The notes: generated by a model not told the origin, from the sequence alone. Numbered from the stretch's first letter, positions 18,267 to 28,116 are shown. The stretch is 64,000 bases of DNA from Pseudotabrizicola algicola (GCF_010915705.1 NZ_JAAIKE010000001.1:310001-374000), one strand, 5' to 3'. Program-made: numbers and translations.

Positions 18267-18536
18267 TTTCTGCTCCATCTGACCATATGCCTGCCGTGTT
18301 TCCAGCATTGGCACGGCTTGAGGCCGCAGCAAGACGAAAACATGACAATGCAGCGACGCATTTATGCTGCCTGTGTAAAACCCGCAACAGGCGAAGCGAT
18401 CACGTTGTCGAATTCCGGGCCGCGCATGGCAAAAACCTGCCGCATGATGCGCTAGCGGCCTTGCGCGGGGCCGTGGGACAGCCAGAGCCGCGTGCCTGTT
18501 GCCAATCACCGCCCCGCGGCTTGCCGCCCCTCATGC

Positions 18537-18562
18537 AAAAGGCCCGCGCATCGGCGCGGGCC
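18537..18562 (-). terminator. intrinsic terminator of transketolase gene
   Basis: On the minus strand, GGCCCGCGC pairs with GCGCGGGCC (9 bp, loop CGAT) and is followed by TTTT. It starts 25 bases past the tkt stop. Confidence 0.85.
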
Positions 18563-18587
18563 CTTGGTCTGTAAGGTGCGGATGGAT

Positions 18588-20603
18588 TTACAGAAGCGCC
18601 TTGGCCTTTGCCGCAGCAGCTTCGGCCGTGATCCCGAATTCGGCATAGAGCCGCTCTGCCGGGGCAGAGGCGCCAAAGCCCTGCATCCCCACGAAATCGG
18701 CCTTGTCGCGCTTGCCGCCTTCGCCCAGCAGCCATGCGTCCCAGCCAAAGCGCACACCGGCCTCGATCGCCACACGGACGGCACCGGGGGGCAGCACCTT
18801 GCGGCGATAGGCGGCATCCTGTTCGGCAAAGAGTTCAAGGCAGGGCATCGAGACCACACGGGTGCCGATCCCTTCGGCTTCCAGCAGATCGCGAGCCTTC
18901 AGCGCGATTTCCACCTCGGAGCCGGTCGCCATCAGGATGACCTGACGCTTGCCCGTGGCCTCGGCCAGAACATAGGCGCCCTTGGAGACGAGGTTCTGGT
19001 TCGTATGCGTCTTGCGCACCGCAGGCAGGTTCTGCCGCGACAGCGCCAGCACCGTGGGTGTGGTCTTGGTGGTCAGCGCGACCTCCCAGGCTTCGGCGGT
19101 TTCCACCAGATCGGCGGGGCGGATCACATAGGTGTTGGGCGTCGCGCGGCTGATGGCCAGATGTTCCACCGGCTGGTGGGTCGGCCCGTCTTCGCCCAGC
19201 CCGATGGAGTCATGCGTCATCACATAGACCACGGGCACGCCCATCAACGCCGAAAGGCGCATCGAGGGGCGGGCGTAATCGGTAAAGCACATGAAGGTGC
19301 CGCCATAGGCACGCACGCCGCCATGCAGGGCCAGACCGTTCATCGCGGCAGCCATGCCATGCTCGCGGATGCCGTAATAGACGTAGCGGCCCTTGCGATC
19401 CTCGGCCGAGAAGACGCCCAGATCGGCGGTCTTGGTGTTATTCGACCCGGTAAGATCGGCAGAGCCGCCGATGGTTTCCTGCATCACCGGATTGACGGCG
19501 GCGAGCACCTTTTCCGAGGCCGCACGGGTCGCGAGTTTCGGCAGGTCTTCCACGGCCTGCTTCTTCACGCCGCGGATGGTGGCGGTCAGCTTGGCAGGCG
19601 CATCACCGGCGAAAATGCGCTTGAACTCGGCCTGTTTGGCGGGCGACAGCGCGGCCAGACGGGTTTCCCAGTCGGCGCGGGCGGTCTGACCCTTCGCGCC
19701 GACGCCTTCCCACCAGCTTTTCACATCGGCAGGCACTTCGAACGGGCCGCCGGGCCAGCCGTAGCCATCCTTGGCGGCTTGCAGTTGCGCCTTGTCGGTC
19801 AGCGCGCCGTGGCCCTTGGAAGTGTCTTGCGCCGCATGGCCGATGGCGATGTGGGTCTTGCAGGCGATCATCGCGGGGCGCGGGCTGGCCTTGGCGGCGG
19901 TGATGGCGCGGTCGATGTCCTCGGGATCATGCCCGTCGCACGAGAAGACATCCCAGCCTGAGGCGGCAAAGCGCGCCGACTGGTCGGTGACGTCGGAGAG
20001 AGACACCTTGCCGTCGATGGTGATGCCGTTGTCATCCCAAAGCACGATCAGGCGCGAAAGCTGGAGCTTTCCGGCCAGACCGATGGCTTCTTGCGAGACA
20101 CCTTCCATCAGGCAGCCATCGCCCGCGATGACATAGGTGTAATGGTCCTGAACCTTGGCTCCCCAACGGGCGCGCAGGGATTCTTCGGCCATCGCAAAGC
20201 CCACGGCGTTGGATATGCCCTGACCCAGCGGGCCGGTGGTGGTTTCCGCTGCCGAGACATGGCCATATTCCGGATGGCCTGCGGTGATCGCCCCCCATTG
20301 GCGGAAGTTCTTCACCTGCTCCAGCGTCATGTCGGCATAGCCGGTCAGATACATCAGGCTGTAAAGCAGCATCGAGCCATGACCCGCCGAGAGGATGAAA
20401 CGGTCACGGTCGGGCCAGCGCGGGGCCGAGGCATCGAACTTCAGATGATTGGCGAACAGCACGGTGGCCACATCGGCCATGCCCATCGGCATGCCGGAGT
20501 GACCGGAATTGGCGGCGGCGACAGCATCCAGCGTCAGGGCACGGATGGCGGTGGCGCGCATCCAATGATCGGGGTGGCGTTCGCGCAGGGTCTGGATGTC
20601 CAA
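18588..20603 (-). CDS. tkt: transketolase (probable TTG start)
   Basis: Transketolase moves two-carbon units in the pentose phosphate and Calvin routes with thiamine diphosphate. Conserved parts include [34 protein letters not shown], the ThDP motif [13 protein letters not shown]...DDNGITIDG, and [21 protein letters not shown]-type loops (here [15 protein letters not shown]). The TTG at 20603 is chosen: AGGAG (minus strand, 20611-20615) is seven bases upstream and the protein then starts with [13 protein letters not shown], giving 671 residues, as usual in the family. An ATG at 20618 lacks a ribosome site. The gene is divergent from the coiled-coil/zapA group. Confidence 0.95.
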   Translation of the reverse strand: MDIQTLRERHPDHWMRATAIRALTLDAVAAANSGHSGMPMGMADVATVLFANHLKFDASAPRWPDRDRFILSAGHGSMLLYSLMYLTGYADMTLEQVKNFRQWGAITAGHPEYGHVSAAETTTGPLGQGISNAVGFAMAEESLRARWGAKVQDHYTYVIAGDGCLMEGVSQEAIGLAGKLQLSRLIVLWDDNGITIDGKVSLSDVTDQSARFAASGWDVFSCDGHDPEDIDRAITAAKASPRPAMIACKTHIAIGHAAQDTSKGHGALTDKAQLQAAKDGYGWPGGPFEVPADVKSWWEGVGAKGQTARADWETRLAALSPAKQAEFKRIFAGDAPAKLTATIRGVKKQAVEDLPKLATRAASEKVLAAVNPVMQETIGGSADLTGSNNTKTADLGVFSAEDRKGRYVYYGIREHGMAAAMNGLALHGGVRAYGGTFMCFTDYARPSMRLSALMGVPVVYVMTHDSIGLGEDGPTHQPVEHLAISRATPNTYVIRPADLVETAEAWEVALTTKTTPTVLALSRQNLPAVRKTHTNQNLVSKGAYVLAEATGKRQVILMATGSEVEIALKARDLLEAEGIGTRVVSMPCLELFAEQDAAYRRKVLPPGAVRVAIEAGVRFGWDAWLLGEGGKRDKADFVGMQGFGASAPAERLYAEFGITAEAAAAKAKALL

Positions 20604-20813
20604 GGCCGGGCTCCTCATACTTGGATCAATGCGGGTTGAGGGTTCCTTACCACCCCAGACGGCAAGATCAAGCACAGCGGGCCCTCTGTGGACGATATGG
20701 GGCGTTCCTCCCCCCTGCTTTGGGATAAGATCAGGGTTGACCTGTCCTTTTTCGATTCGCATTGGTAAGATGAGGGCAGAGTAAAACGCCGGGACAGCCG
20801 GGAAAGAGGGGGC

Positions 20814-21347
20814 ATGGACAACATTGCCGAACTGGAGCGCCGGATCACGGCGGCGCTGATGCGGATTGGAACCGGGGTGGAAAGCCTGTCGGCGGCACAG
20901 GCCGCAGCGGAGCAGGGCGCGCCGGTTGCAACGCTGGCCGATGGCGTGGCCGAGGCCGAGATCGCGCGGCTGAACGAAGCGCTGGATGACGAGCGCGGGC
21001 GCAGCGCGCAGTTACAGGAACGCCTGCGCGCCCAGCGGGGCACGGATGACGGAAAGGTGCAGGCACTCGAGGCCGAGGTGGATCGGCTGACGCGGCTTCT
21101 GGATGTGCAGGGGCTGGAAATGCAGCGCCTGAAGAAGACCGTGGTGGGCTTGCGCGAGCAGTTGCGCCTGATGGGCGAGGCACAGGCCGAAGGCAGGGTG
21201 GAGCCGCATCTGATCAACAAGGCGATGCTGACCGAGTTGGAGGCGCTGCGCGCCCTGCGCTCGGCCGAGGCGGCCGAACTGGAAGAGTTGATCGCGGCGC
21301 TTGACCCGTTGGCGGGTCCGAAACAAGAGGTGGCGCAGGATGCCTGA
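20814..21347 (+). CDS. coiled-coil protein upstream of zapA (hypothetical)
   Basis: This 177-residue protein is not a family I can name. It is almost fully helical and highly charged. The stretch of residues ~45-125 has strong heptad character ([40 protein letters not shown]), followed by [15 protein letters not shown]. There is no signal peptide or membrane segment. Its end overlaps the start of zapA by eight bases, which suggests translational coupling and a possible role with the divisome. The start has GAGGGGGC upstream. Confidence 0.75.
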   Translation: MDNIAELERRITAALMRIGTGVESLSAAQAAAEQGAPVATLADGVAEAEIARLNEALDDERGRSAQLQERLRAQRGTDDGKVQALEAEVDRLTRLLDVQGLEMQRLKKTVVGLREQLRLMGEAQAEGRVEPHLINKAMLTELEALRALRSAEAAELEELIAALDPLAGPKQEVAQDA

Positions 21348-21714
21348 TGTAACTGTCACCATCGGCGGGCGCGATTTTCAGGTCGCCTGTCAGGCCGGAG
21401 AAGAACATTTCCTTCGCGCGGCGGCGGCCATGCTGAACGCCGAGGCAGAGCCCTTGGTGCAGCAAATGGGCCGTTTGCCCGAAGCGCGGATGCTGCTGAT
21501 GTCGGGGCTGATGCTGGCCGACAAGACGGCAGCGGTGGAAGATGAAAACCGCCAGTTGAAGGAACGGGTCGCAGCCCTTGAGGCGCGCGCCGTGCCGCCG
21601 CCTGAAAAGGTGGAAGTGCCGGTGATCCCGCCGCAGGTCTTCGAGACGATGGCGGAAATCGCCGCGCGGGCCGAGGCCTTGGCCGACCGCATCGAAGAAA
21701 AGGCGCAGGCGTGA
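21340..21714 (+). CDS. zapA: cell division protein ZapA
   Basis: ZapA bundles FtsZ filaments at mid-cell. The 124-residue protein has the family N-domain (VTVTIGGRDFQVACQAGEEHFLRAAAAMLN), the middle helix with MSGLMLADKTAAVEDENRQL, and a coiled coil. The start at 21340 is chosen from the family N-terminus ([10 protein letters not shown]) and overlaps the upstream gene. The following gene begins in its stop codon (TGATG). Confidence 0.88.
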   Translation: MPDVTVTIGGRDFQVACQAGEEHFLRAAAAMLNAEAEPLVQQMGRLPEARMLLMSGLMLADKTAAVEDENRQLKERVAALEARAVPPPEKVEVPVIPPQVFETMAEIAARAEALADRIEEKAQA

Positions 21715-22058
21715 TGCGGCGGCGCATCGCGCCCGTGCTGGCCGTGGTGGCTGGCGTTGCCGCAGGCGCGCAGGTCTGGGCTGCGCCTCTCGAGGTGAAC
21801 AACATCCGCCTGACCTGCGACCGTGATGTGGTGGTGCCGGTCACTTTTGTCACGGGGCCGGAAGATGCGGTGGCAGTGATGCAGATCGATGGCGGGCAGT
21901 TCCTTTTGTATCAGGAGCCGGCAGCCTCGGGCGCGCGCTATGCCTGGCCGTCGGGCGGGGCAAGCTATGTGCTGTGGACCAAGGGCGATCAGACCACGAT
22001 CCTGTGGCGCGAAGCCGGAGCCGAAACGGTTCTGCTGACCTGCACCCGGGAAATGTAA
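21714..22058 (+). CDS. MliC-like lysozyme inhibitor family protein
   Basis: This 114-residue secreted protein has a signal peptide (RRRIAPVLAVVAGVAAGAQVWA) and a compact domain: LTCDRDVVVPVTFV, QFLLYQEPAASGARYAWPSG, LWTKGDQTTILW, and a final LLTCTREM. The two cysteines and the ASGARY plus WTKGD blocks match the MliC/PliC family of c-type lysozyme inhibitors. There is no lipobox, so it would be periplasmic rather than lipid-anchored. It overlaps the zapA stop by one base and is followed by a terminator. Confidence 0.75.
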   Translation: MRRRIAPVLAVVAGVAAGAQVWAAPLEVNNIRLTCDRDVVVPVTFVTGPEDAVAVMQIDGGQFLLYQEPAASGARYAWPSGGASYVLWTKGDQTTILWREAGAETVLLTCTREM

Positions 22059-22083
22059 AGCCCGCGAGGTTACGCGGGCTTTT
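22059..22083 (+). terminator. terminator between convergent MliC-like and grxD genes
   Basis: Stem AGCCCGCG (22059-22066) with CGCGGGCT (22073-22080), loop AGGTTA, followed by TTTT. It starts at the stop codon of the MliC-like gene. Confidence 0.7.
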
Positions 22084-22116
22084 CAAGGGTTTGTGGCGCG
22101 TCTTTGAAGCAGAGTC

Positions 22117-22479
22117 TCAGGAAGCGTTGGCTTCGCGGATCTTGTTCGCGGCGTCCTTGTCAAAGGCGACGCCCTTGGCTTCGAACAGGGCGTCGAGTTC
22201 GCCCGACAGGGTCATCTCGGTGACGATATCACATCCGCCGATGAATTCGCCCTTCACATAGAGCTGCGGAATGGTGGGCCAATCGGAGTAATCCTTGATG
22301 CCTTGGCGGATTTCGGCATCGGCAAGAACGTTCACATCGGCAAACTCGACGCCCATGTAATTTAGAACGCCCGCGACGCGGCTGGAGAAACCGCATTGCG
22401 GCATCATCTTGGTGCCCTTCATGAACAGCACCACGTCGTTCTTTTCGACAGTATCCTTGATCTGGTCTTGAGCACTCAT
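22117..22479 (-). CDS. grxD: monothiol glutaredoxin of the Grx4/GrxD type
   Basis: This 120-residue CGFS glutaredoxin binds and passes on [2Fe-2S] clusters, usually with a BolA partner. The active site is CGFS (Cys29), preceded by KGTKMMPQ. The glutathione region WPTIPQLYVKGEFIGGCDIV is intact. It is downstream of bolA with 16 bases between, which fits the known BolA-Grx pairing. purL lies upstream in the same orientation. Confidence 0.96.
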   Translation of the reverse strand: MSAQDQIKDTVEKNDVVLFMKGTKMMPQCGFSSRVAGVLNYMGVEFADVNVLADAEIRQGIKDYSDWPTIPQLYVKGEFIGGCDIVTEMTLSGELDALFEAKGVAFDKDAANKIREANAS

Positions 22480-22495
22480 CTGCGTGTTCCTTTGG

Positions 22496-22732
22496 TTATT
22501 CCGGGGCGCGGGTGGTCAACGCCAGGGCGTGCAATTCGCCATGCGCCCCGTCCATCTTGCCTTTGAGGGCGGCATAGACCGCGCGCTGCTGCTGCACGCG
22601 GTTCATGCCGCGAAACGATTCATCCACCACTTCGGCGGCGAAATGCTGACCATCATCGCCCTGCACCGTGATTTTGGCCTGCGGAAAGCTGGCGCGGATC
22701 AGGGCTTCGATATCGCGTGCGTCGATGGGCAT
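22496..22732 (-). CDS. bolA: BolA family protein
   Basis: This 78-residue BolA-type protein has the family motif QHFAAEVVDESFRGMNRVQQQRAVYAAL, which includes the invariant FxGxxxVxRHQxVY-like region. HGELHALAL forms the last strand. It partners with the CGFS glutaredoxin encoded next to it. It is probably the short type that regulates iron or redox metabolism rather than the E. coli BolA stress regulator, but the sequence does not decide this. Confidence 0.92.
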   Translation of the reverse strand: MPIDARDIEALIRASFPQAKITVQGDDGQHFAAEVVDESFRGMNRVQQQRAVYAALKGKMDGAHGELHALALTTRAPE

Positions 22733-22815
22733 AGGCGGCTCCTGTCGTGTCTTGGGACAAATCTAGGCTGCCACAGCGGTGGCTGCAAGAAAGCTTTGGC
22801 AGAATATCCGCCGCC

Positions 22816-24978
22816 TCAAAGGCCAAGCGTGGCTTCGAAGGCGGTTCTGTAGGTGGCGCTCAGGTCGGCCAAGGGGGCTGACTGCCCGCCCAGGCTGACG
22901 CTGTCGCCTCCAAAGCGCCCGACCACGGTGACGGGCACCCCCGCCGCATGGCCCGCGCCCTTGAGCCCGTGCAGCATATGCGGATCGATCGCCACCAGAT
23001 AGCGCGCCTGATCTTCCCCGAAGAGCGCGGCAATATCGCCGGTTTCCAGATCGATACCGATGCCCGAGGCTTCGGCCATTTCAAAGGCGGCCAGCGCCAG
23101 CCCGCCATCGGAAAGGTCGGTGCAGCAGCGGAAGGTCTTGGCCTGCGCGCGGATGAAATCGCCGTGGCGCTTTTCGGCGACAAGGTCGACTGCGGGGGCA
23201 TCGCCTGCCTCGATCCCGAAGGCCTCGGCCAGAAGCGCAGATTGGCCAAGGTGCGCGCCGGTGCTGCCGATCAGCACCGCCAGATCGCCCGCCTGCGCCT
23301 TGCCGTGGATCAGGTGATCCATTGTCGGCAAGAGGCCGACCGCACCGATGGTTGGGGTGGGCAGGATGCCGGAGCCGTCGGTTTCGTTGTAGAGCGAGAC
23401 GTTGCCCGAGACGATGGGCATATCCAGCGCGGCCACAGCGGCCCCGATGCCTTTGATCGCGCCGACAAGTTGGCCCATGATCTCGGGTTTTTCCGGGTTG
23501 CCGAAGTTCAGGTTGTCGGTGGTGGCAAGCGGGGTTGCGCCCATCGCCGTAAGATTGCGATAGGCTTCGGCCACGGCCTGCTTGCCGCCCTCGAACGGGT
23601 TGGCCTTGACGTAGCGCGGCGTCACATCCGAGGTGAAGGCCAGCGCCTTGCCGGTGCCATGCACCCGCACGACGCCCGCAGGCAGGCCGGGGGTGACCAG
23701 CGTATCTGCGCCGACCTGACTGTCATATTGCTCCCAGACCCATGCTTTGTGGGCGTAGCTGGGGCTGGAGATCAGCGCGCGCAGGCCATGGAGCGGCGCA
23801 ATCGCCGGAACCTCGGCCAAGGGCGCGGCGGCGGGCGTTTCCACCCAAGGGCGGTCATATTCGGGGGCGGTCGACGAGAGCTTCGACAGGGGCAGATCGG
23901 CCTTGATGTCGTTGCCATGCAGGATGAGGAAGCGGTCTTCGGGAATGGTTTCGCCTACGATGGCGAAATCGAGATCCCATTTGACGAAGATCGCCCGCGC
24001 CACATCCTCAAGCTCTGGCTTGAGCACCATCAGCATCCGCTCCTGGCTTTCCGAGAGCATCATTTCATAGGCGGTCATGCCGGTTTCACGCTGCGGCACA
24101 TCGGCGAGCTGCAGCTTGATGCCCAAGCCGCCCTTGTCGCCCATTTCCACCGCTGAGCAGGTGAGGCCAGCCGCGCCCATATCCTGAATGGAGATGACCG
24201 CGCCGGAGGCCATCAGTTCGAGGCAGGCTTCCAGCAGGCGTTTTTCGGTGAAGGGATCGCCGACCTGCACGGTGGGGCGTTTTTCTTCGATCGTGTCGTC
24301 AAACTCGGCCGAAGCCATCGTGGCCCCGCCGACGCCATCACGGCCTGTTTTGGCTCCGAGATAAACCACCGGCATGCCGACGCCCGAGGCGACCGAGTAG
24401 AAAATCTTGTCGGCATCGGCCAGACCTGCCGCAAAGGCGTTCACAAGGCAGTTGCCGTTATAGGATTTGTGAAACCGGACCTCGCCGCCGACGGTCGGCA
24501 CGCCGAAGGCATTGCCGTAGCTGCCGATGCCTTCGACCACGCCCTTGACCAGATGAGCGGTTTTGGGATGCGAGGGAAGGCCGAAGGACAGCGCGTTCAT
24601 CGCGGCAATCGGGCGGGCGCCCATTGTGAACACATCGCGCAGGATGCCGCCAACGCCGGTGGCCGCGCCCTGATGGGGTTCGATGTAGGAGGGGTGGTTG
24701 TGGCTTTCCATCTTGAAGATGACCGCCTGACCATCGCCGATATCGACCACCCCCGCATTTTCGCCGGGGCCGCAGATCACTTGCGGGCCGGTCGTGGGCA
24801 GGGTGCGCAGCCATTTCTTGGACGATTTGTAGGAACAATGCTCGTTCCACATCGCCGAGAAGATGCCAAGTTCGGTGAAGTTTGGCTCGCGGCCGATGAT
24901 CTCAAGGATCCGGGCATATTCGTCGGGTTTGATCCCGTGCTTTGCGATCAACTCGGGCGTGATTGCAGGTTCGGTCAT
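22816..24978 (-). CDS. purL: phosphoribosylformylglycinamidine synthase subunit II
   Basis: PurL turns FGAR, glutamine-derived ammonia and ATP into FGAM in purine synthesis. The 720-residue small-type PurL needs PurQ and PurS, neither in the window. Typical regions are [47 protein letters not shown], and [20 protein letters not shown]. The start at 24978 is placed at the family N-terminus ([21 protein letters not shown]). It leads the purL-bolA-grxD set. Confidence 0.97.
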   Translation of the reverse strand: MTEPAITPELIAKHGIKPDEYARILEIIGREPNFTELGIFSAMWNEHCSYKSSKKWLRTLPTTGPQVICGPGENAGVVDIGDGQAVIFKMESHNHPSYIEPHQGAATGVGGILRDVFTMGARPIAAMNALSFGLPSHPKTAHLVKGVVEGIGSYGNAFGVPTVGGEVRFHKSYNGNCLVNAFAAGLADADKIFYSVASGVGMPVVYLGAKTGRDGVGGATMASAEFDDTIEEKRPTVQVGDPFTEKRLLEACLELMASGAVISIQDMGAAGLTCSAVEMGDKGGLGIKLQLADVPQRETGMTAYEMMLSESQERMLMVLKPELEDVARAIFVKWDLDFAIVGETIPEDRFLILHGNDIKADLPLSKLSSTAPEYDRPWVETPAAAPLAEVPAIAPLHGLRALISSPSYAHKAWVWEQYDSQVGADTLVTPGLPAGVVRVHGTGKALAFTSDVTPRYVKANPFEGGKQAVAEAYRNLTAMGATPLATTDNLNFGNPEKPEIMGQLVGAIKGIGAAVAALDMPIVSGNVSLYNETDGSGILPTPTIGAVGLLPTMDHLIHGKAQAGDLAVLIGSTGAHLGQSALLAEAFGIEAGDAPAVDLVAEKRHGDFIRAQAKTFRCCTDLSDGGLALAAFEMAEASGIGIDLETGDIAALFGEDQARYLVAIDPHMLHGLKGAGHAAGVPVTVVGRFGGDSVSLGGQSAPLADLSATYRTAFEATLGL

Positions 24979-25047
24979 GTCTGGATTCCCCGATGCGGCC
25001 TCGTTGCTGCGCTTTAGGCGAAAGCAGGCGCAAGGGGAAGGGGGCAT

Positions 25048-25075
25048 AGGCCCCGGCACGGGGAAGCCGGGGCCT
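25048..25075 (-). terminator. hairpin between PRC-barrel gene and purL
   Basis: A 10-bp perfect stem (AGGCCCCGGC at 25048-25057 with GCCGGGGCCT at 25066-25075, loop of eight) lies just past the stop of the minus-strand secreted protein gene. No T tract follows, so a terminator role is tentative. Confidence 0.4.
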
Positions 25076-25087
25076 GTCGCAGAGGCG

Positions 25088-25531
25088 TTAGTTGGTGGAA
25101 GAGCCGCCTTCGGCGTCAAGTTGCGCGTTGAGCGCGGCGAGGATTTCGGCCTTGGACCAGATCAGCAGGACATCGCCCTGCGCTTCCTGACCGGCGGCCA
25201 GCATCACCTGAAAGTTGTCGGCCATCGCGCCGACCTCTTGGTCGAGATCGACCAGAATGATCGTGGTGCCATCGGCCTGTGTGGCCGCGCTGGAGATCGT
25301 GCCAAGGCGCTGCCCATCCGAGGACAGCACCGCGTTGCCGACATAGGCTTCGGAAACGGGGGTGATGGAATGTCCGGCGGCGGTTCCGACGGTGCTGGTG
25401 CCATCCGCCACGGCGGTGATGCCCACCTGCGCGGTGATATCGGTGGTGTCGCTGGTTACCTGCGCCAGAGCCGGAAAGGCGATGAAGGCACCCAAGGCGG
25501 TGCTGACAAAGAGGGTTTTAAGTTTGGTCAT
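25088..25531 (-). CDS. secreted PRC-barrel-like protein
   Basis: This 147-residue protein has a clear signal peptide ([23 protein letters not shown], cut after ALA). The mature part has a PRC-barrel-like core: [23 protein letters not shown], then [19 protein letters not shown]. It ends in an Asn/Ser-rich tail. PRC-barrel proteins of this secreted kind are common in Rhodobacteraceae, but their role is unclear. It is monocistronic by orientation and spacing. Confidence 0.65.
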   Translation of the reverse strand: MTKLKTLFVSTALGAFIAFPALAQVTSDTTDITAQVGITAVADGTSTVGTAAGHSITPVSEAYVGNAVLSSDGQRLGTISSAATQADGTTIILVDLDQEVGAMADNFQVMLAAGQEAQGDVLLIWSKAEILAALNAQLDAEGGSSTN

Positions 25532-25800
25532 CTAAAAGTCCTCGCTTTTGGTTTCGTGGCCAGAAGCCATGCGGAAAGAACACCCGAGGGGCGGCCGGGT
25601 TGCCTCTTTGCGATCCGACTTCGGCGCGGCGCACGAAAGCGGAGGAAATCCGCCTGCGGGGCCGAGTCAGGCAGGCGGATTGTTGCGAGGGCGGCAGCGG
25701 GTGCGGAACCTTTTCGCGGCTCGCCCCCTGCGGTTCTTATTGTGCTGAGAACGCGGGCGCTGCGCGGATTGTCTGGGCAAAGCGGCGGCAATTGCGCGGA
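25532..25800. other. non-coding stretch between PRC-barrel gene and sRNA candidate
   Basis: I see no gene with believable codon use here. It should carry the promoter of the secreted PRC-barrel protein, and it ends at the T tract of the terminator of the candidate RNA. Open frames on both strands are arginine-rich artefacts. Confidence 0.5.
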
Positions 25801-25890
25801 AAATAAAAAAAGGCCGAGCATAAAGCTCGGCCCAAGTCCAACAGGGAGGTATGAAGCGTGTGAGAGTGAACACTCGACCACCCGCTTCAT
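25801..25890 (-). ncRNA. candidate small regulatory RNA with intrinsic terminator
   Basis: Read on the minus strand, an 8-bp stem forms between ATGAAGCG (25883-25890) and CGCTTCAT (25851-25858). It encloses a small GAGTG/CACTC hairpin. A single-stranded ACCTCCCTGT follows, which resembles an anti-Shine-Dalgarno. Then comes a terminator: GGCCGAGC pairs with GCTCGGCC (25812-25832) and runs into seven T. A promoter-like TTGCTC-N17-TAAATC would start the RNA close to 25890. Third codon positions of overlapping frames are far less GC-rich than real genes here, which argues against coding. A possible short ORF on either strand is the alternative. Confidence 0.45.
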
Positions 25891-25932
25891 GGGTGGATTT
25901 AGGCATGCGCTTGATTCGGAGCAAGGCTGAAC

Positions 25933-25950
25933 ATGCTGCTAATGCAGCAT
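25933..25950. promoter_or_regulatory. palindrome of LysR-site type
   Basis: ATGCTGC-TAAT-GCAGCAT is a perfect inverted repeat and contains the LysR pattern T-N11-A. It is centred about 52 bases upstream of the inferred 5' end of the sRNA candidate and just beyond the lysR stop. Binding is inferred, not shown. Confidence 0.4.
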
Positions 25951-25996
25951 GGCCGCTATGTGCTGGGCGCATGGCTACTGTTGGCGCGTCGGCAGG

Positions 25997-26893
25997 TCAG
26001 TCGACTTGCTGGCGTTTGCGATAGGCGAAAATCTCATCCGTCACGAATTCGCGGAAGGCCGCGACGCGCTTTGAATGGCGCAGCTCTTCGGGATAAGCGA
26101 GGAACACCGGCACCTCTGCGCTTTCGGTTTCCGGCAGGACGCGCACAAGATGGGGGAAGTCTTCGGTGATGTAATCGGGCAGGACGCCGATCCCCAGATG
26201 GTTCAGCACGGCCTGAAGCACCCCGAAGTAGTTGTTCACCGTCAGGGTGGACGGAATATCATGCGCCATGAGTTCCTGCACCAGTGACGCGCCCGCCGCC
26301 ACCTGCGGCACGCCCGCGTGCTGTGCGATCAGGCGGTGCTGGGTGAAATCATCCATCGAGGTGGGTGTGCCATTCTCGGCCAGGTATTCCGGAGACGCAT
26401 AGAGCCGCATCTTGATGTTCATCAGCCGCTTGCGGATCAGGTCGGCCTGGCTTGGTTCTTTCATGCGGATGGCGACATCCGCCTCACGCATGGGCAGATC
26501 GAGGACACGTTCTTCCAGCATCAGGTCGATCTTGAGGCTGGGGTATTTCTTGTAAAGGTTCGCCAGACGCGGCGCGAGCCAGAGCGTGCCGAACCCCGTG
26601 GTGGTGGTGACGCGCAATTCGCCGAATACCTCGTCCTCGGAATCGCGGATGCGGGCGGCGGTCGCCTCCAGCCGTTTGACCATCGCCTGCGTGGCGTCAA
26701 ACAAAAGCTCGCCTTGTTCTGTAAGGATCAGCCCGCGCGCATGGCGGTGGAACAGGGTGACCGACAGGCTTTCCTCCAGCGCCCTGATCTGGCGGCTGAC
26801 GGCGGATTGCGACAGATGCAGCACGTCACCGGCATGCGTCAGGCTGCCTTTGTCGGCAACCGCATGAAAGATGCGCAGTTTGTCCCAATCCAT
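25997..26893 (-). CDS. LysR-family transcriptional regulator
   Basis: This 298-residue regulator has an N-terminal winged helix-turn-helix (LRIFHAVADKGSLTHAGDVL, HLSQSAVSRQIRALEESLSV, LFHRHARGLILTEQG) and a periplasmic-binding-like effector domain (GELRVTTTTGFGTLWLAPRL). The effector and target are not apparent. The gene is transcribed towards the sRNA candidate, with an 18-base palindrome (25933-25950) of LysR type between them. The start has no strong ribosome site but is the family N-terminus (MDWDKLRIF). Confidence 0.92.
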   Translation of the reverse strand: MDWDKLRIFHAVADKGSLTHAGDVLHLSQSAVSRQIRALEESLSVTLFHRHARGLILTEQGELLFDATQAMVKRLEATAARIRDSEDEVFGELRVTTTTGFGTLWLAPRLANLYKKYPSLKIDLMLEERVLDLPMREADVAIRMKEPSQADLIRKRLMNIKMRLYASPEYLAENGTPTSMDDFTQHRLIAQHAGVPQVAAGASLVQELMAHDIPSTLTVNNYFGVLQAVLNHLGIGVLPDYITEDFPHLVRVLPETESAEVPVFLAYPEELRHSKRVAAFREFVTDEIFAYRKRQQVD

Positions 26894-27283
26894 TTTTAGA
26901 CCCTTTAAAGAAAGCCAGACGCTAGCACGGTCCGCCTCATGTGGGGAGAATCATTCGTATGTAAATGCCGCTGCGCCCGTTAATCTGTGACAAAATCGGC
27001 CCTTTGTTTCGCGTGGGCGGGTGACCGCGCAGGCAAGCTTTGCCGTTCGGCGTTTTGCCATGATGCGGCGGGGGCGTTTGCGGGGACTGCGGCGCCCGAA
27101 GGGATTGGCCTTTCAGGCGCTGCCGCCGTGGAGAGGGGCGGGCGGGAATTTCTGCGCCGCGCCACATACGATCTTTCACCCTGCCCGTTGCGGCCTTATG
27201 ATCCGCGCCACGAATGCGAGGCGACATACAAAACGCGCTGACCGGGCCAAGGCCCCGCAACAGGCGCAGAGCGGGGGCAGGCA
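26894..27283. other. 390-base region between divergent lysR and murI, no gene seen
   Basis: Frames on both strands are rich in Arg and Ala and lack ribosome sites. The stretch should hold the lysR and murI promoters. I see no tRNA, hairpin terminator or clear operator. Confidence 0.5.
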
Positions 27284-28096
27284 ATGGCGGTTGGGGTTTT
27301 TGACAGCGGGATTGGCGGGCTGACGGTGCTGGACGCGATCACGCGGCGGTTGCCGGACCTGCCTCTGGTTTATCTGGGGGACAATGCCCATGCGCCTTAC
27401 GGGGTGCGGACGCATGAAGACATCTTCAACCTGACCTGCGCCGCGGTAGAGCGGTTGTGGGACGAGGGCTGCGATCTGGTCATTCTGGCTTGCAACACCG
27501 CCTCTGCCGCCGCGCTCAAGCGGATGCAGGAAACATGGCTGCCTGCGGACAAGCGGGTGCTTGGGGTGTTCGTTCCGATGATCGAGGCGCTGACCGAGCG
27601 GCAATGGGGCGACAATTCCCCCCCGCGCGAGGTGGCGGTCAAGCACGTCGCCCTGTTCGCCACGCCGGCCACGGTTGCGAGCCGCGCCTTCCAGCGGGAA
27701 CTGGCCTTTCGGGCGATCGGCGTCGACGTCGAGGCGCAGCCTTGCGGCGGGGTGGTCGATGCGATCGAGCAGGGGGACGAGATTTTGGCCGAAGCGCTGG
27801 TGCGCAGCCATGTCGAGGCGCTCAAGCGCCGGATGCCCCACCCCGAAGCGGCGGTGCTGGGCTGCACGCATTACCCGCTGATGGAGGGGGCATTCCAGGA
27901 GGCGCTCGGGCCGGGGGTCAAGGTGTTCAGTCAGGCCAATCTGGTGGCCGAATCCTTGGCCGACTATCTGAGGCGGCGGCCCGAGATGCTGGGCAGCGGC
28001 ACCGGGTCGAAATTCCTGACGACCGGCGATCCGAAGACGGTGTCTTCCAAGGCCACGCAATTCCTGCGGCGGCGCATTGTTTTCGAGGCGGCCTGA
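27284..28096 (+). CDS. murI: glutamate racemase
   Basis: MurI makes D-glutamate for peptidoglycan. The 270-residue enzyme shows the substrate loop [13 protein letters not shown] (Asp7, Ser8) and both catalytic cysteines, Cys70 in ILACNTASA and Cys194 in LGCTHYPL. The sequence [10 protein letters not shown] is also typical. The ATG at 27284 begins at the family N-terminus. It ends seven bases before the FNR-type box that serves the downstream ccmE. Confidence 0.96.
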   Translation: MAVGVFDSGIGGLTVLDAITRRLPDLPLVYLGDNAHAPYGVRTHEDIFNLTCAAVERLWDEGCDLVILACNTASAAALKRMQETWLPADKRVLGVFVPMIEALTERQWGDNSPPREVAVKHVALFATPATVASRAFQRELAFRAIGVDVEAQPCGGVVDAIEQGDEILAEALVRSHVEALKRRMPHPEAAVLGCTHYPLMEGAFQEALGPGVKVFSQANLVAESLADYLRRRPEMLGSGTGSKFLTTGDPKTVSSKATQFLRRRIVFEAA

Positions 28097-28102
28097 CCGC
28101 GA

Positions 28103-28116
28103 TTGATCCTGATCAA
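28103..28116. promoter_or_regulatory. perfect FNR/FnrL box upstream of ccmE
   Basis: TTGATCCTGATCAA is an exact TTGAT-N4-ATCAA, the FnrL consensus of Rhodobacter and of E. coli FNR. Its centre lies 94 bases before the ccmE ATG. If it acts as a class II activator site, transcription would start near 28151. It is the only exact match I found in the window. Confidence 0.75.

Noticed and set aside
18342-18455. A 37-codon plus-strand frame starting MTMQRRIYAAC
   Set aside because: No ribosome site and no sign of family or hydrophobic pattern.
25851-26024. A 57-codon plus-strand frame starting MKRVRVNTRPP
   Set aside because: The AGGGAGG is only one base from the ATG, third positions are about half GC unlike real genes here, and it runs into lysR. 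The sRNA explanation on the other strand fits better, though this frame is worth a conservation check.
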